Source of the DNA: Lederbergia citrisecunda
Lineage (GTDB): Bacteria > Bacillota > Bacilli > Bacillales > Bacillaceae_C
Length of the DNA stretch: 64,000 nucleotides
Reading direction: 5' to 3'
NCBI RefSeq assembly: GCF_018343695.1
Contig: NZ_JAGYPJ010000001.1
Coordinates: 1,127,001-1,191,000 of the forward strand
The notes below the pieces were generated by a model. It was not told the origin of the DNA. It was given only the letters and a program-made list of their open reading frames with translations, and ran no database searches. The position numbers were made by a program, and so were the translations under genes. Position 1 is the stretch's first letter, and the number at the start of each line of letters is the position of its first letter. Of this stretch, positions 1 to 8,588 are shown one piece after another.

Positions 1-30
1 GCATTATTCTTAAAAGTATATAGCAATAGC

Positions 31-112
31 TTGTTCAACAAACGGGGGCTTTAATCGAAGAAGGATTAGCGCTTGTTTTTGTAAAATTTTTAAGAGGAGG
101 GATAGTTCAACA
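31..112 (+). repeat. CHR repeat copy, full but degenerate
   Basis: Left shoulder TTCAACAAACGGGGGC, a weak TTAATC/GGATTA stem with loop GAAGAA, a T-run, and a right shoulder GGATAGTTCAACA. The second core has drifted to GAGGAGG. It separates the following acetyltransferase gene from whatever lies left of the window. The family is described at 11030. Confidence 0.75.
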
Positions 113-136
113 TAAACACCGATTAATATATTTGAG

Positions 137-871
137 GTGATTATCATAGATATTCAAGTATATACTTTAAAAGATTTTCCAGAATTAAAAACTGTTGAAA
201 TTATGAAAGATGCATGGGCTAAATTTATGACACCAGATAAAGATACTATGAAATACTGGGCTAATATGAGGAGGAAATTTCCAGATTATCAGTTATGTCT
301 ATTAGATGGGGATAAACTTGTTGGCGTAGGAAACTCAATTCCTCTTATTTGGTCTGGACGTGAAGATGATTTACCAGCCAGTTGGACAGATACATTAATT
401 CAAGGTGTTGAGAATAATGAGTACGATTTAGTAAATACATTGTCTGCAGTTAATATCGCGATACATACCGATTATCAGAAGTTCGGATTAAGTCAAAAGC
501 TTTTATTAGAATTTAAAAAATTGGCAAAAGAAAAAGGGTTAAAGAGGCTGATTGTCCCCGTTCGCCCAAGTTTTAAAATGGACTATCCCCTACAACCATT
601 TGAGAACTACATTCATTGGAAACGAGCGGACGGTGAACCATTTGACCCTTGGATTAGAACGCATTGGAGGTTGGGAGCGAAAATAATAAAACCTATACCA
701 AAGGCTTTCACAGTTAATGGCACCATTTCAGAATGGGAAGAGTGGACAAATATGAAATTTCCCGAGAGTGGGAGTTATGTAATTAAAGGAGCTTTGCAAC
801 CCATAGAAATTTCTATTGAGCAAAGTAGAGGTGTTTATTATGACCCGAATGTATGGATGGAATATGAGTAA
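137..871 (+). CDS. GNAT-like acetyltransferase, long form
   Basis: Predicted 244-residue soluble protein. The middle part (about residues 105-145) reads as a GNAT acetyl-CoA-binding segment: a strand ending in NIAIHTDYQKFGLSQKLL, then a helix rich in Lys and a strand RLIVPVRP. The classical Q/RxxGxG/A loop is altered to QKFGLS, as in some GNAT subgroups. The C-terminal 90 residues carry extra Trp- and Pro-rich sequence not seen in short GNATs. The start is GTG; GAG of the Shine-Dalgarno lies almost against it, so the exact start is uncertain. It sits alone between CHR copies. The substrate cannot be read from the sequence. Confidence 0.65.
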   Translation: MIIIDIQVYTLKDFPELKTVEIMKDAWAKFMTPDKDTMKYWANMRRKFPDYQLCLLDGDKLVGVGNSIPLIWSGREDDLPASWTDTLIQGVENNEYDLVNTLSAVNIAIHTDYQKFGLSQKLLLEFKKLAKEKGLKRLIVPVRPSFKMDYPLQPFENYIHWKRADGEPFDPWIRTHWRLGAKIIKPIPKAFTVNGTISEWEEWTNMKFPESGSYVIKGALQPIEISIEQSRGVYYDPNVWMEYE

Positions 872-997
872 TTAGCTGTTTTATGATTAAATTCAGATTG
901 TGGAATAATGTACTTAAAGTAACGGGGGTGGAGCAATCAAGACAATCCATTCTTCAAAAAACATGCTTATTTTTAATTATTTCCCAAGAAAAAAAGC

Positions 998-1041
998 CCT
1001 GAATTCAGCCGTAAATGGCGAAATTCAGGAGTTCGGTTTTT
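998..1041 (+). terminator. hairpin with T-rich tail
   Basis: CCTGAATT at 998-1005 pairs with AATTCAGG at 1022-1029, followed by GTTCGGTTTTT. It lies in the 368-base gap between the two acetyltransferase genes, where no other gene is visible. Confidence 0.5.
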
Positions 1042-1239
1042 AGGTAACTGCCGGGAAATGTTATGTCTACTTGATTTATAAATATATTTTATATAATAAA
1101 ATAGCTATAAATGAAAAAATTACAATTGATCCAATTGATGCTAAAAATCCACTCTAAATATCCAGTAGTCTCCAAAATTCCCTCTTTTTTTCAAAAATGT
1201 ATGCTAATATGCATATATACTGTTTTGGGGGGAATAAAG

Positions 1240-1749
1240 ATGAACACTCAAATCGAAGTTCGTCAGATGACGAGTGAAGATATAGACATCATTTATCGAG
1301 TATTTACAGAACATAATATCGGGAAATCATTGGATTACATTTCAAAATGTTGGGAAGAAAACAAAACAGGTAAAAGAATAACCCTATTAGCGTTTTACAA
1401 AGGAAATTTTGCTGGAAGTTTGCATTTGCTCACAAAGTCTTTTTATCCTCACTTCGCGGAAAATAACATACCAGAAGTTAATGATTTTAATGTTATTCCT
1501 CCTTTAAGAAGATACGGCATAGGAAATGAGCTAATGGATGCAATAGAAAAAATTGCATTAGAGAAATATGGTGTGGTTGGAATTGGAGTTGGATTATACA
1601 AAAGCTATGGAAGTGCTCAACGCCTTTACGCAAAAAGAGGATACATACCAGATGGCAAAGGGTTAATGTATAACCAGCAACCAGTTGAGCCGGGAAGCCA
1701 AGTTTGCGCAGATGATGATTTAAACCTCTATTTCACTAAAAACGTATGA
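1240..1749 (+). CDS. GNAT family N-acetyltransferase
   Basis: Predicted 169-residue acetyltransferase. The acetyl-CoA loop RRYGIG is followed by NELMDAIEKIA, and the C-terminal half has SAQRLYAKRGYIPDG, the usual GNAT motif B region in which the acceptor-side Tyr sits. An upstream in-frame ATG at 1111 exists, but a GGGGGG tract 5 to 10 bases before the ATG at 1240 and the start of normal GNAT homology at MNTQIEVRQM favour 1240. The acceptor substrate is unknown. No CHR lies between this gene and the previous one; a hairpin separates them. Confidence 0.85.
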   Translation: MNTQIEVRQMTSEDIDIIYRVFTEHNIGKSLDYISKCWEENKTGKRITLLAFYKGNFAGSLHLLTKSFYPHFAENNIPEVNDFNVIPPLRRYGIGNELMDAIEKIALEKYGVVGIGVGLYKSYGSAQRLYAKRGYIPDGKGLMYNQQPVEPGSQVCADDDLNLYFTKNV

Positions 1750-2110
1750 TATTTGCCTTTTCCACCTTTTAGAAAATGACCACCAATGTTATATAATGGA
1801 GAAATCTATTCACAGTGTTATACAGAAGAAACCACCCTGAAACTACGCCAGAAAAAAATCAATTATATCAAATCCTTTTACAACAAAAAATAATTGTAGT
1901 GAGCATTTTTTGCAGACAAGACTTTAAAAAAAAATTCAATCTTTTAGTACCAAAGATTAATAATGACAAATGTGAATTCAATTTTAATCAGAACAAACGA
2001 GACATAATACGTATTTTTTCCTACAAAAGTGGCAGTAGTTGAAGAAGAGCAGACATTGTTGATCTTTAGATTAATATTGGTAATTACTGAATTTTAGGGA
2101 GACCCATGAT

Positions 2111-2974
2111 TTGAATAAGAAACTAAAACAATTATTCGAAGAGGACCAACATGACCTTAGAACAATGCCCCACGATAGAATAGAACGTGATAGAGAAAGG
2201 CGAAATGAAGTTAAATTTATTCTTGATAATGGTGGTGCTACAGTTGCAATTGATTTTATTCATGCAGCTATTATCTATCAACATGGTGAAGCATTGGAAG
2301 ATTGGTGGCAAGCATACAAATTAAGTGTAAAAGCTGTTAAATTAGGTTTTCAACCAAAATGGTTAGCGGCTGTTGCAATGGATAGGTGGTTATTACGTCA
2401 AGGTAAACCCCTTAAATATGGTAATCAAGTAATCCCTTTTGGTGATGTTTATCGAATCCCTCAATTAGACCAAAATACAACAGATGAAGAAAGACATAAA
2501 TGGGATGTTCCATCGTTAGTAGAATTATTTTCTTTTCAAAATCTTCGTGGATTTATGAGTTATGAGATTGTCAGTACACTAGAAAATGAAAATCTAAAAG
2601 TAAATGTTATAAAGTTAGAAAGACACCCTGCACATAGCCCTCCACTTAGCGGTATTCCTTGCGAAACAACAAGTAATAATCGGATCGTTTATGAAAACTC
2701 ATATGGTTGGAAATGGGTAGAAAATAGCAATGGTTCTTTTTATTTAGGGTGGTTACTAATACCAGATGTCCCAGAATTAGCACATGCAGTGGCGGATGAA
2801 GGAACACTTACAATGGAGAAAATCTTATTAAATGAGCAATCTTGTATTTTGGTTAAATATAACCAGAGCAAAACCCTTTATGTTAGAAGTAGTAAAGGAA
2901 TATGGGCTATAACAGGGTTGGATTATAATAATGTAATTGAAAAAGCTTTAAGTCTATTAGCAAGTTCTTCTTGA
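2111..2974 (+). CDS. DUF6624-like protein
   Basis: Predicted 287-residue protein with a TTG start eight bases after AGGGAG. Residues about 20-110 resemble the DUF6624 pattern: a DIxxGG-like NGGA turn, then AAIIYQHGEALEDWWQAYKL and KWLAAVAMDRWLL, followed by GKPLKYGNQ. That domain is uncharacterised. The remaining C-terminal 170 residues have no family I recognise; they may be a second domain. The stop codon lies inside the left shoulder of the next CHR, so gene and repeat abut with no spacer. Confidence 0.55.
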   Translation: MNKKLKQLFEEDQHDLRTMPHDRIERDRERRNEVKFILDNGGATVAIDFIHAAIIYQHGEALEDWWQAYKLSVKAVKLGFQPKWLAAVAMDRWLLRQGKPLKYGNQVIPFGDVYRIPQLDQNTTDEERHKWDVPSLVELFSFQNLRGFMSYEIVSTLENENLKVNVIKLERHPAHSPPLSGIPCETTSNNRIVYENSYGWKWVENSNGSFYLGWLLIPDVPELAHAVADEGTLTMEKILLNEQSCILVKYNQSKTLYVRSSKGIWAITGLDYNNVIEKALSLLASSS

Positions 2975-3050
2975 ACAACTGGTGCGTTAATTGGAGAAGG
3001 ATTAGCGCTTTTTTTTGTTGAAGTTATTAAGCTAACGGTCAGTTTAGCGA
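2970..3050 (+). repeat. CHR repeat copy, full
   Basis: Shoulder TTGAACAACTGGTGCG, stem GCGTTAAT/ATTAGCGC with loop containing GGAGAAGG, eight-T run, GTTGAAGTTATTAAG, second core CTAACGGT and right shoulder CAGTTTAG. The TGA of the DUF6624-like gene is inside it. Confidence 0.85.
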
Positions 3051-3104
3051 CAGATAGACATATACAATATATTGTGTTTATCTAGTAGAATGGAGGGTCT
3101 AACC

Positions 3105-3614
3105 ATGGGCATTAGAAATTATCTGATTGAAGGCGTTTCCGGCACGGGCAAAACTACTGTCTGCAATGAATTGCAGCGGCGCGGCTACCATGCAATTCAT
3201 GGTGACCGTGAATTGGCTTATCAAGGCGATCCGGAAACTGGTACACGGACGGATGGCGCCACGCACGAGCACCACATTTGGCATGTAGATAAAGTAAAAG
3301 CTTTGGTCGCCAAACAAAATGAGGCGGTAACATTTTTCTGCGGTGGTTCTAGGAACTTTTCGAAATTCATAGATCTATTTGACGGCGTGTTTGTCCTAGA
3401 GGTTGACCTTGACACATTGAACCGGCGGCTTGACGAGCGACCGGAAAATGAGTGGGGCGGAAAGAAAACGGAACGGGAACTCATTGTGCGATTGCACCAA
3501 ACGAAAGAAGACATTCCGAAAAACGGAATTATAATCGACGCCACCGCACCGATCGAGCACGTCGTTGACGAAATCATCCGTTTAAGCGAAGAAAATAAAC
3601 GCCAACGACAGTAA
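3105..3614 (+). CDS. P-loop nucleotide kinase-like ATPase
   Basis: Predicted 169-residue protein with Walker A GVSGTGKTT at residues 10-18, a likely second phosphate-binding/lid region (RRLDERPENEWGGK) and a strand LEVDLDTLNRRL that fits an adenylate-kinase-like fold. Proteins of this type are usually annotated as AAA or nucleoside kinases; the substrate is not evident. The chosen ATG follows GGAGGG by nine bases; an in-frame upstream start at 3072 lacks one. The gene is visibly richer in G and C than its neighbours (runs such as CGGCGCGGC), which suggests recent arrival from a less AT-rich genome. A CHR stands on each side. Confidence 0.7.
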   Translation: MGIRNYLIEGVSGTGKTTVCNELQRRGYHAIHGDRELAYQGDPETGTRTDGATHEHHIWHVDKVKALVAKQNEAVTFFCGGSRNFSKFIDLFDGVFVLEVDLDTLNRRLDERPENEWGGKKTERELIVRLHQTKEDIPKNGIIIDATAPIEHVVDEIIRLSEENKRQRQ

Positions 3615-3622
3615 CTTACGCT

Positions 3623-3708
3623 CGCCAACGAGAGCTTTACTTTAAGAAGGGATTCCACAGAGATCCCATCTTTTTCATCTTCTACTAACGAGGTAGGTTA
3701 GTTCAACA
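3623..3708 (+). repeat. CHR repeat copy, variant hairpin
   Basis: Cores are CCAACGAG and CTAACGAG. The hairpin between them is GGGAT/ATCCC with TTTTT, unlike the usual GCGTTAATC stem, so the core-bounded segment differs here. Right shoulder GGTTAGTTCAACAA. Confidence 0.65.
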
Positions 3709-3856
3709 ATAGTGAGAAATTAGAAATGGAAAAAATAATATTTTATATTTACCGTAAGCTTAAAAAATAATGGATTTGGAACTAACTGAGAACGATAGTT
3801 CAATAAAAGAGAAGTTTCATCAACAATTATAATCTTTCTATTAACTATAAATGTAT

Positions 3857-4528
3857 TTAAATAAATCTTTTTAAATATTCGCCAAATATTTTGTTCATGA
3901 CTTTGGGGGTGTTTTCTAAATAAACATTAATTTGTTCAATGTTGGATTTGAATTTATCAGAGTTTCTTTCATCTGTTGGAAAATCAGATATTCCTTTTAT
4001 AATAATGCACTCAACATCATTCTTCTTACAGATATAAGCAATTGCACCCGCTTCTGTATCGGCTATTGTTATTTCGTTTTCTTTAAGTTCTAAATAGTCC
4101 TTCCACATAACTACTGCTTTATCAGCAGTGCCAATTGTTCCGGTATAAAAATCATTTCCATATTTGGAAAGGTCAATATCGACTATGAAGGATTGTTTAA
4201 TAAGAGGCTCAATTTCTTTTACTGTGCAATCATATTGAACGGCTTTATCGGGTACAAAAATATCTAAATTACTGAACTTATCATCTATTCCTGCACATGT
4301 TCCGGCAACGATTACTTTAGTTAAATTAAATTTAGGAATCATATACTGATTACCACCAACACCATTTACTTTTCTCACACCGGTACTATAAAAAACAAGT
4401 TCAGTATCATTAATTGTTCTTATGAAATACTCTCCATAAGGATAAACGAAACGTTCGTTATCTTTTATGCCAAAGTATTCCAACGCCGCTTCATATTCCC
4501 ACTTCGTTGCTATACTTATTCCTATCAT
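3857..4528 (-). CDS. nucleoside phosphorylase / nucleosidase family protein
   Basis: Predicted 223-residue protein of the PNP/MTAN superfamily, enzymes that cleave the N-glycosidic bond of nucleosides. The N-terminus MIGISIATKWEYEAAL is followed by a VIVAGTCAGI strand-loop (phosphate/ribose site) near residue 75, then ADTEAGAIAYICKK and IIKGISDFP, which carry the ribose-binding Glu and catalytic Asp positions of this fold. Base specificity is not readable. It runs against the CHR orientation and against the direction of replication inferred from dif. No partner gene is nearby. Confidence 0.75.
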   Translation of the reverse strand: MIGISIATKWEYEAALEYFGIKDNERFVYPYGEYFIRTINDTELVFYSTGVRKVNGVGGNQYMIPKFNLTKVIVAGTCAGIDDKFSNLDIFVPDKAVQYDCTVKEIEPLIKQSFIVDIDLSKYGNDFYTGTIGTADKAVVMWKDYLELKENEITIADTEAGAIAYICKKNDVECIIIKGISDFPTDERNSDKFKSNIEQINVYLENTPKVMNKIFGEYLKRFI

Positions 4529-4756
4529 CGATTTATCACCCTACAAATATAATTTGTCACTATTATTCACTTTAGCAATTCTAATCCAAATGCATAGAAA
4601 CGCAAAGATTAGCCAAGAAAATACATTAACTATGGTGGAATTACATAAAAAGTACCTTCATTTTAAGTGATATACGTCTAACATTATACCATATATTGGA
4701 ATACCCATTCCTTATTGTATCGCTTGAAATTTCGTTCATAGTCGATCGGTGGAAGT

Positions 4757-4832
4757 GCTTACCGGGGGCGATTCTTTAATAATGAATGATCGCTTTTTCC
4801 TTATTGAAGTAACGAAGCAGGGAGTTGAAGAA
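4757..4832 (+). repeat. CHR repeat copy, GCGAT-type stem
   Basis: Core ACCGGGGGCG, stem GCGAT/ATCGC with a long loop, CTTTTT, GAAGTAACGAAGCAGG, then GAGTTGAAGAAGG. Confidence 0.6.
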
Positions 4833-4910
4833 GGTAAAATATCATTTCCAAGAATAAATATTAATAACGACTTTATGAATTAGGAATTGATAGGGGGAAA
4901 GAAGTTCTTG

Positions 4911-4990
4911 ACTCCTATTAGCTGGTTTAATCGAAGAAGGTTTTACGCTTTTTTGTTGAAGTTATTAAAATAATTAGAGGTTAATTGAAT
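4911..4990 (+). repeat. CHR repeat copy, degenerate
   Basis: CCTATTAGCTGG replaces the first core, followed by TTTAATCGAAGAAGG, CTTTTTTGTTGAAGTTATTAA and GGTTAATTGAATAAAG. The stem is damaged. Confidence 0.55.
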
Positions 4991-5389
4991 AAAGACATCT
5001 CGGTTGAATTGCTTTGAATTAAGTAAATGACATTAGTAGGACAAAACTTGGATAATGAAATTTTAAGTTTTACGGAAAGAACAATACAAGAATCGACCAA
5101 TCCATCTTTGTTTTTCTGAATTTTATCTTTGTCTTGTCTACACTTGTTTTAATTTACTATTGATTTGCCAAATGAATGTAACGGCAAAACGGGGCCAAAT
5201 CCAGAGGGGCCCCGTTTCCGTATGTGGAAGAAAAAATGATGACAAAGCAAAAGGGTAAAATGGATAAAGGCTGTGATTTAGAAAATAGTTTTGTCCATCT
5301 TCAGTAAAGCTATCCAACTCCTATTCATTCATCAATCTTCTAAGTGAGTGAAAATATTCCTCTTTTCACTCGCCTATTGCAATATTCGC

Positions 5390-5758
5390 TTATCTTTCTA
5401 CCAATTCTAGCTTCTCACCATTCGGACCATGAAAAAAGGCAATTTTAACATTATCATTTAAAATGGTTCGAGGTTCTTCATCTATTAATTTGACACCTGC
5501 TTCCTTAAAGCGTACGAGTTCGGCTTCAATGTCTTCAACAGTAAAGGCCAAGTGGTTTACGATTCCTTCGTTTTCAACCTGAACGCCAAAAACAAGTTCA
5601 ATCTCTACACTTGGCTGCTCTGGAAAATATAAAAAGGCCAGCTCAACAGTGTCATTTAACCACTCTCTATTTCTTAATTTTAAACCAAGGATGTTTTGAT
5701 AAAACGCTAAAGACTCGTCCATATCATTGACCATAATTCCTACATGTTCCATTTTCAT
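5390..5758 (-). CDS. VOC family protein (glyoxalase-like)
   Basis: Predicted 122-residue protein with one complete vicinal-oxygen-chelate module pair: MKMEHVGIMVNDMDESLAFYQNILG at the N-terminus (His4 a likely metal ligand), EIELVF in the middle, a second half beginning GIVNHLAFTVEDIEAE (His ligand) and ending GPNGEKLELVE with the metal-binding Glu. Members isomerise, cleave or bind small molecules around a divalent metal; substrate unknown. An in-frame extension to 5845 exists, but GGGAGG lies just before the ATGAAAATG at 5758, so I use that start. Terminated by the hairpin at 5344. Confidence 0.85.
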   Translation of the reverse strand: MKMEHVGIMVNDMDESLAFYQNILGLKLRNREWLNDTVELAFLYFPEQPSVEIELVFGVQVENEGIVNHLAFTVEDIEAELVRFKEAGVKLIDEEPRTILNDNVKIAFFHGPNGEKLELVER

Positions 5759-5989
5759 AATGTATTCCTCCCAACCAAAAATAGTATGTATCGTACTTTT
5801 ATATAATAGTCTATAATTGACTATTCCGATAGTGGAAAAATTCAAATTATAGATGTTCTGGATTTTTTTGATCTAGGGGGAGACTCGGAGTAATTAACTT
5901 AATAAGCGAAGACCGGGAGACCCATATGAAATTTCACCTGTTAATCTTTATACAATCGAGTGCATGGTCAAAAAAGATGAATTCTTTTT

Positions 5990-6028
5990 GCTGAACTTAT
6001 TGTACTAATGGAGCAGGTTTGTTGAACA
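5990..6028 (+). repeat. CHR right-shoulder remnant
   Basis: TATTGTACTAATGGAGCAGG then TTTGTTGAACAA, the right half of a CHR without a recognisable hairpin. Confidence 0.5.
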
Positions 6029-6119
6029 AAAAGAATTTGTTAAATATTTTTTGAGTGGCTCATTCTATAAAAAAATTTGATAATATAAAGATGTAAAACC
6101 TGGAAAAGAGGGGTTACTT

Positions 6120-6275
6120 ATGTTGTATTATAAAGAATCTCCAACACTAATAGGAAAAAGAATTTCCTTAAAAAATATAAATCCAGATATAGATAACAAG
6201 CAGTTTTACAATATGTTTCTTGAACCAGATATGCATTTATGGACAGGTAACAATATTCCAAATAATGAACTTTAA
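6120..6275 (+). pseudogene. GNAT acetyltransferase, N-terminal fragment
   Basis: A 51-codon reading frame behind GAGGGG encodes a RimJ/RimL-like N-terminus (GKRISLKNIN, then EPDMHLWTGNN) and stops exactly where a full GNAT of about 170-180 residues would continue. The acetyl-CoA loop and all of the C-terminal part are absent; the next recognisable sequence is repeat material. It is therefore most likely a truncated gene. Confidence 0.6.
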
Positions 6276-6344
6276 ACATTCGAGCTTCTTTGCAAAAGAG
6301 AAGTATAAATATAGTTGAATTGAAACAAAAAAGCCATATCAATG

Positions 6345-6395
6345 ATAAGACTTAAGAAGGGGTCTTATTCAACTAAAGCATGCTTTAGTTCTATA
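6345..6395 (+). repeat. CHR-related segment with a 20-bp perfect palindrome
   Basis: TTATTCAACTAA of a CHR shoulder runs straight into TTTAGTTC. Positions 6371-6390 form a perfect palindrome, AACTAAAGCA/TGCTTTAGTT. The two shoulders appear fused head to head without hairpin module or second core. Confidence 0.55.
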
Positions 6396-6468
6396 TCAAA
6401 AAAGGAATTTCACAACAGTAAAATAAAGCCCCCTATAATGGAATAACTGTAAAGCTAATGAAGCTTTT

Positions 6469-6963
6469 TTAAAAGCCACGTTTCCCTGCCCAAGCTCCTT
6501 GCATTTTATTAAGGAATACAATTTGCCCAATATGATATGCGTCGTGCATTGCTAAACTCTTCAGTTCAAGCACTAATGAATGATCTTCTCCTGGAATCTG
6601 TCTATACAAATCTTCATGTTCTGATTTTGCTAGTATTTTTCCAAGTTCACGATGAACATAAAAGTATTCTTGTTTTGTTTTCTTCCAATTTTCTAACGTC
6701 TCAGTTGGTAATCGAAATGTAGATTCATTATTTTCTGCCTTTGGTTCATTAGCTGTTTCACCAAGAAATCGCATCAGAAATCTCTTTTCATTGAAAAGTA
6801 AATGACAAACTAATTCCCAAATGGAATTCATTGGCCCATCAGCTGGTTTCCAAATTGCCTGTTCAAAAGTGATGTCCTCTAGCACTTTTTCAAGTGGTGG
6901 AAACCAGTCTTCTTCATCTAAGCAGCTTGCCCATTGCTGTAACAAAAGTGTTTTTACATCCAT
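6469..6963 (-). CDS. DinB-like metalloprotein
   Basis: Predicted 164-residue four-helix-bundle protein of the DinB/YfiT family. The three-His metal site can be placed at the His of WELVCHLLFNEKR (near residue 54) and the two His of MHDAYHIGQI (near 140-144). Family members include bacillithiol S-transferases and other thiol-dependent enzymes, but many are of unknown function. The C-terminus ends KRGF. It lies on the - strand between CHR-type remnants and has no operon partner. Confidence 0.85.
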   Translation of the reverse strand: MDVKTLLLQQWASCLDEEDWFPPLEKVLEDITFEQAIWKPADGPMNSIWELVCHLLFNEKRFLMRFLGETANEPKAENNESTFRLPTETLENWKKTKQEYFYVHRELGKILAKSEHEDLYRQIPGEDHSLVLELKSLAMHDAYHIGQIVFLNKMQGAWAGKRGF

Positions 6964-7274
6964 TTTCTAATCCCTCCAATTTAATCCCTTTACTAGATAA
7001 TCCGGGTTGGTAAAAATTCAATTGCGGCTTGCTGTAGAGAGTTCTCTAATTAAGGTTGTCTTCCCAATTCTTTTAACTTCTTTCTTGATAAAAGTATTTT
7101 TTTTCTTCCAGCATAACTACACAATTAATTAATTTATATTTCTATCTAAGATAAAAAAATCCTTTAATTATTCAACTTTACTGCCATTTAGTTGGATTAG
7201 GATAATTGATAATTATTCTACAAATAGCAATAAATTTCATTTACTAATATTTTATTTTATAAAAGCAACAAACT
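6964..7274. other. gene-free AT-rich stretch
   Basis: No gene, repeat or hairpin of note is visible. It probably contains the eroded 5' part of the kinase pseudogene that follows. Confidence 0.4.
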
Positions 7275-7587
7275 TTGCAAAAAGACATTTTTGCTGGATA
7301 TCCCTTTCATATTGTTGAAGTGTTTTGCCCTTTGGTAATTTGCCGCCAAAGAAATATTGAACGTGGAGATAGAACCGAGGATCTATCAGATTGGCAAAGC
7401 AAAACTATGGCAAAAGATATACCATACAATTATGCTGTCAACACATATTTAAAATTCTCCTGAGGAATGTGCAGGTTCTATTCTAAAAGGTTTGTTTGGA
7501 AATCCGAAGTTTAGCGTATACGAAGTACCTTTATGCGGTTACTGCCTAAAAGCAATGTTATGTCATAATCAAGAAAGCTATTCATAG
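7275..7587 (+). pseudogene. chloramphenicol phosphotransferase-like kinase, C-terminal remnant
   Basis: The frame from 7275 encodes a segment typical of the chloramphenicol 3-O-phosphotransferase-like P-loop family (VEVFCPLVICRQRNIERGDR, then DWQSK), ending at a TGA at 7461. One base on, another frame continues the same homology (SPEECAGSILKGL) and ends at 7587. The P-loop half of the gene is absent. So the remnant has both an N-terminal deletion and a frameshift. The family assignment rests on the ERGDR pattern and the SPEECA ending. Confidence 0.6.
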
Positions 7588-7811
7588 TGATTTGCAGAAG
7601 AGACTACTTTGATCTGCCCGTCATTAAGGGTGGCTTTTTCTTTTCAATGGGAGCCAAATAATGAGATTTACAGATTGTTTTTTTTTGAAAGAAGTGTTTT
7701 GCTTTTACAACTTCCTTTGGAATGTAAAAAGGATTGAAGATGCATTTAATAATAAAGTAGTAAATTTGCATATTTTTACTAGTGATATTTAGAGCATCCT
7801 ATATCTGTTAA

Positions 7812-7920
7812 TGGTTGCAAGAGTTAAAGAAGGGTTGTTGCAGCAGCGCTCTTTTCTTCTTGTGCGAAGGGCAGTATAGTTGAAGAGTGTTGTTTAACTT
7901 GTGTTCAACAATCGGGCAAA
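7812..7920 (+). repeat. CHR copy with variant hairpin, followed by a second left shoulder
   Basis: GTTAAAGAAGGGTTGTTGC, GCAGCGCTCTTTTCTTCTTG, then GAAGGGCAGTATAGTTGAAGAG. This resembles the first half of the copy at 27404. A separate TTGTGTTCAACAATCGGGC follows. With the preceding 220 bases it fills a 381-base gene-free gap. Confidence 0.45.
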
Positions 7921-7968
7921 AATAAATTAAGAAGGTAGACTCATTATATTTAAAGGGGATATGCACTA

Positions 7969-8418
7969 ATGAAAAATATTTTTGATCATATGTATACAGC
8001 AGAAGTTTTAAAGCGTATTGACAAATTGAGTCCAAATTCTCAACAACAATGGGGAAAAATGGATGTTGCCCAAATGCTAGCGCATTGTTCATCTTTCCAA
8101 GACATTGCAATGGGAAATTCTTTTCCACCAAGGAGTTGGTTAGGAATAATAGTAGGGAGGTTTGCAAAACAAATAATTTACAATGACAAGACATTGCCCC
8201 ATAATATGTCTACTATTCCAACTATTTTGATTGCAGATGATAGAGATTTTGACACAGAAAAAGAGAAGCTTAAGCAAAAAATTATCACATTCCAAAATAA
8301 TGGACCAGAGAAGTGCACAACTCATCCGCATCCTTTTTTTGGAAAACTCACTTCTGAGCAATGGGGTAAAGGAATTTACAAACACCTTGACCATCATCTT
8401 AAACAATTTGAAGTTTAA
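7969..8418 (+). CDS. DUF1569 protein (DinB-fold)
   Basis: Predicted 149-residue protein with the DUF1569 hallmarks: QWGKMDVAQMLAHCSSFQDIAMG near residues 27-49, where a metal-ligand His sits in MLAHC, and HPFFGKLTSEQWGKGIYKHLDHHLKQF at the C-terminus with the remaining His positions. The function of the family is unknown; its fold suggests a metal-dependent transferase. It follows a CHR-related segment and precedes a CHR. Confidence 0.85.
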   Translation: MKNIFDHMYTAEVLKRIDKLSPNSQQQWGKMDVAQMLAHCSSFQDIAMGNSFPPRSWLGIIVGRFAKQIIYNDKTLPHNMSTIPTILIADDRDFDTEKEKLKQKIITFQNNGPEKCTTHPHPFFGKLTSEQWGKGIYKHLDHHLKQFEV

Positions 8419-8588
8419 ACATTGAAAAACAAAATGAAACGATGTGCATCGTTAGTTGAAGAAAGTATCTCTATGCCTAATTACTATCTATTCTCTTTCA
8501 TAAGATGAACAATGCTTTGATATATTCTCAATTACTATTTGAAACAATCAACAGTATGTCTTTTTGTTTTTGTAAGATCTATTGTTTT

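Larger units (their letters stand above)
4529..5389. other. gene-free stretch with two CHR copies
   Basis: No gene is supported here. It holds CHR copies at 4757 and 4911, an ACGGGGCC/GGCCCCGT inverted repeat at about 5190-5217 and a GTGAGTGAAAA/TTTTCACTC hairpin at 5344-5371 that would terminate the VOC gene on the - strand. Confidence 0.6.

Noticed and set aside
1815-2042. 75-codon open frame after the second acetyltransferase
   Set aside because: GTG start without a ribosome binding site, no family, low-complexity basic composition; probably non-coding.
5190-5217. ACGGGGCC/GGCCCCGT inverted repeat as a mobile-element end
   Set aside because: No second end or transposase nearby; more likely a terminator or leftover hairpin.
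6118-6342. 74-codon minus-strand frame
   Set aside because: Lies opposite a clear N-terminal GNAT fragment and has no ribosome binding site.
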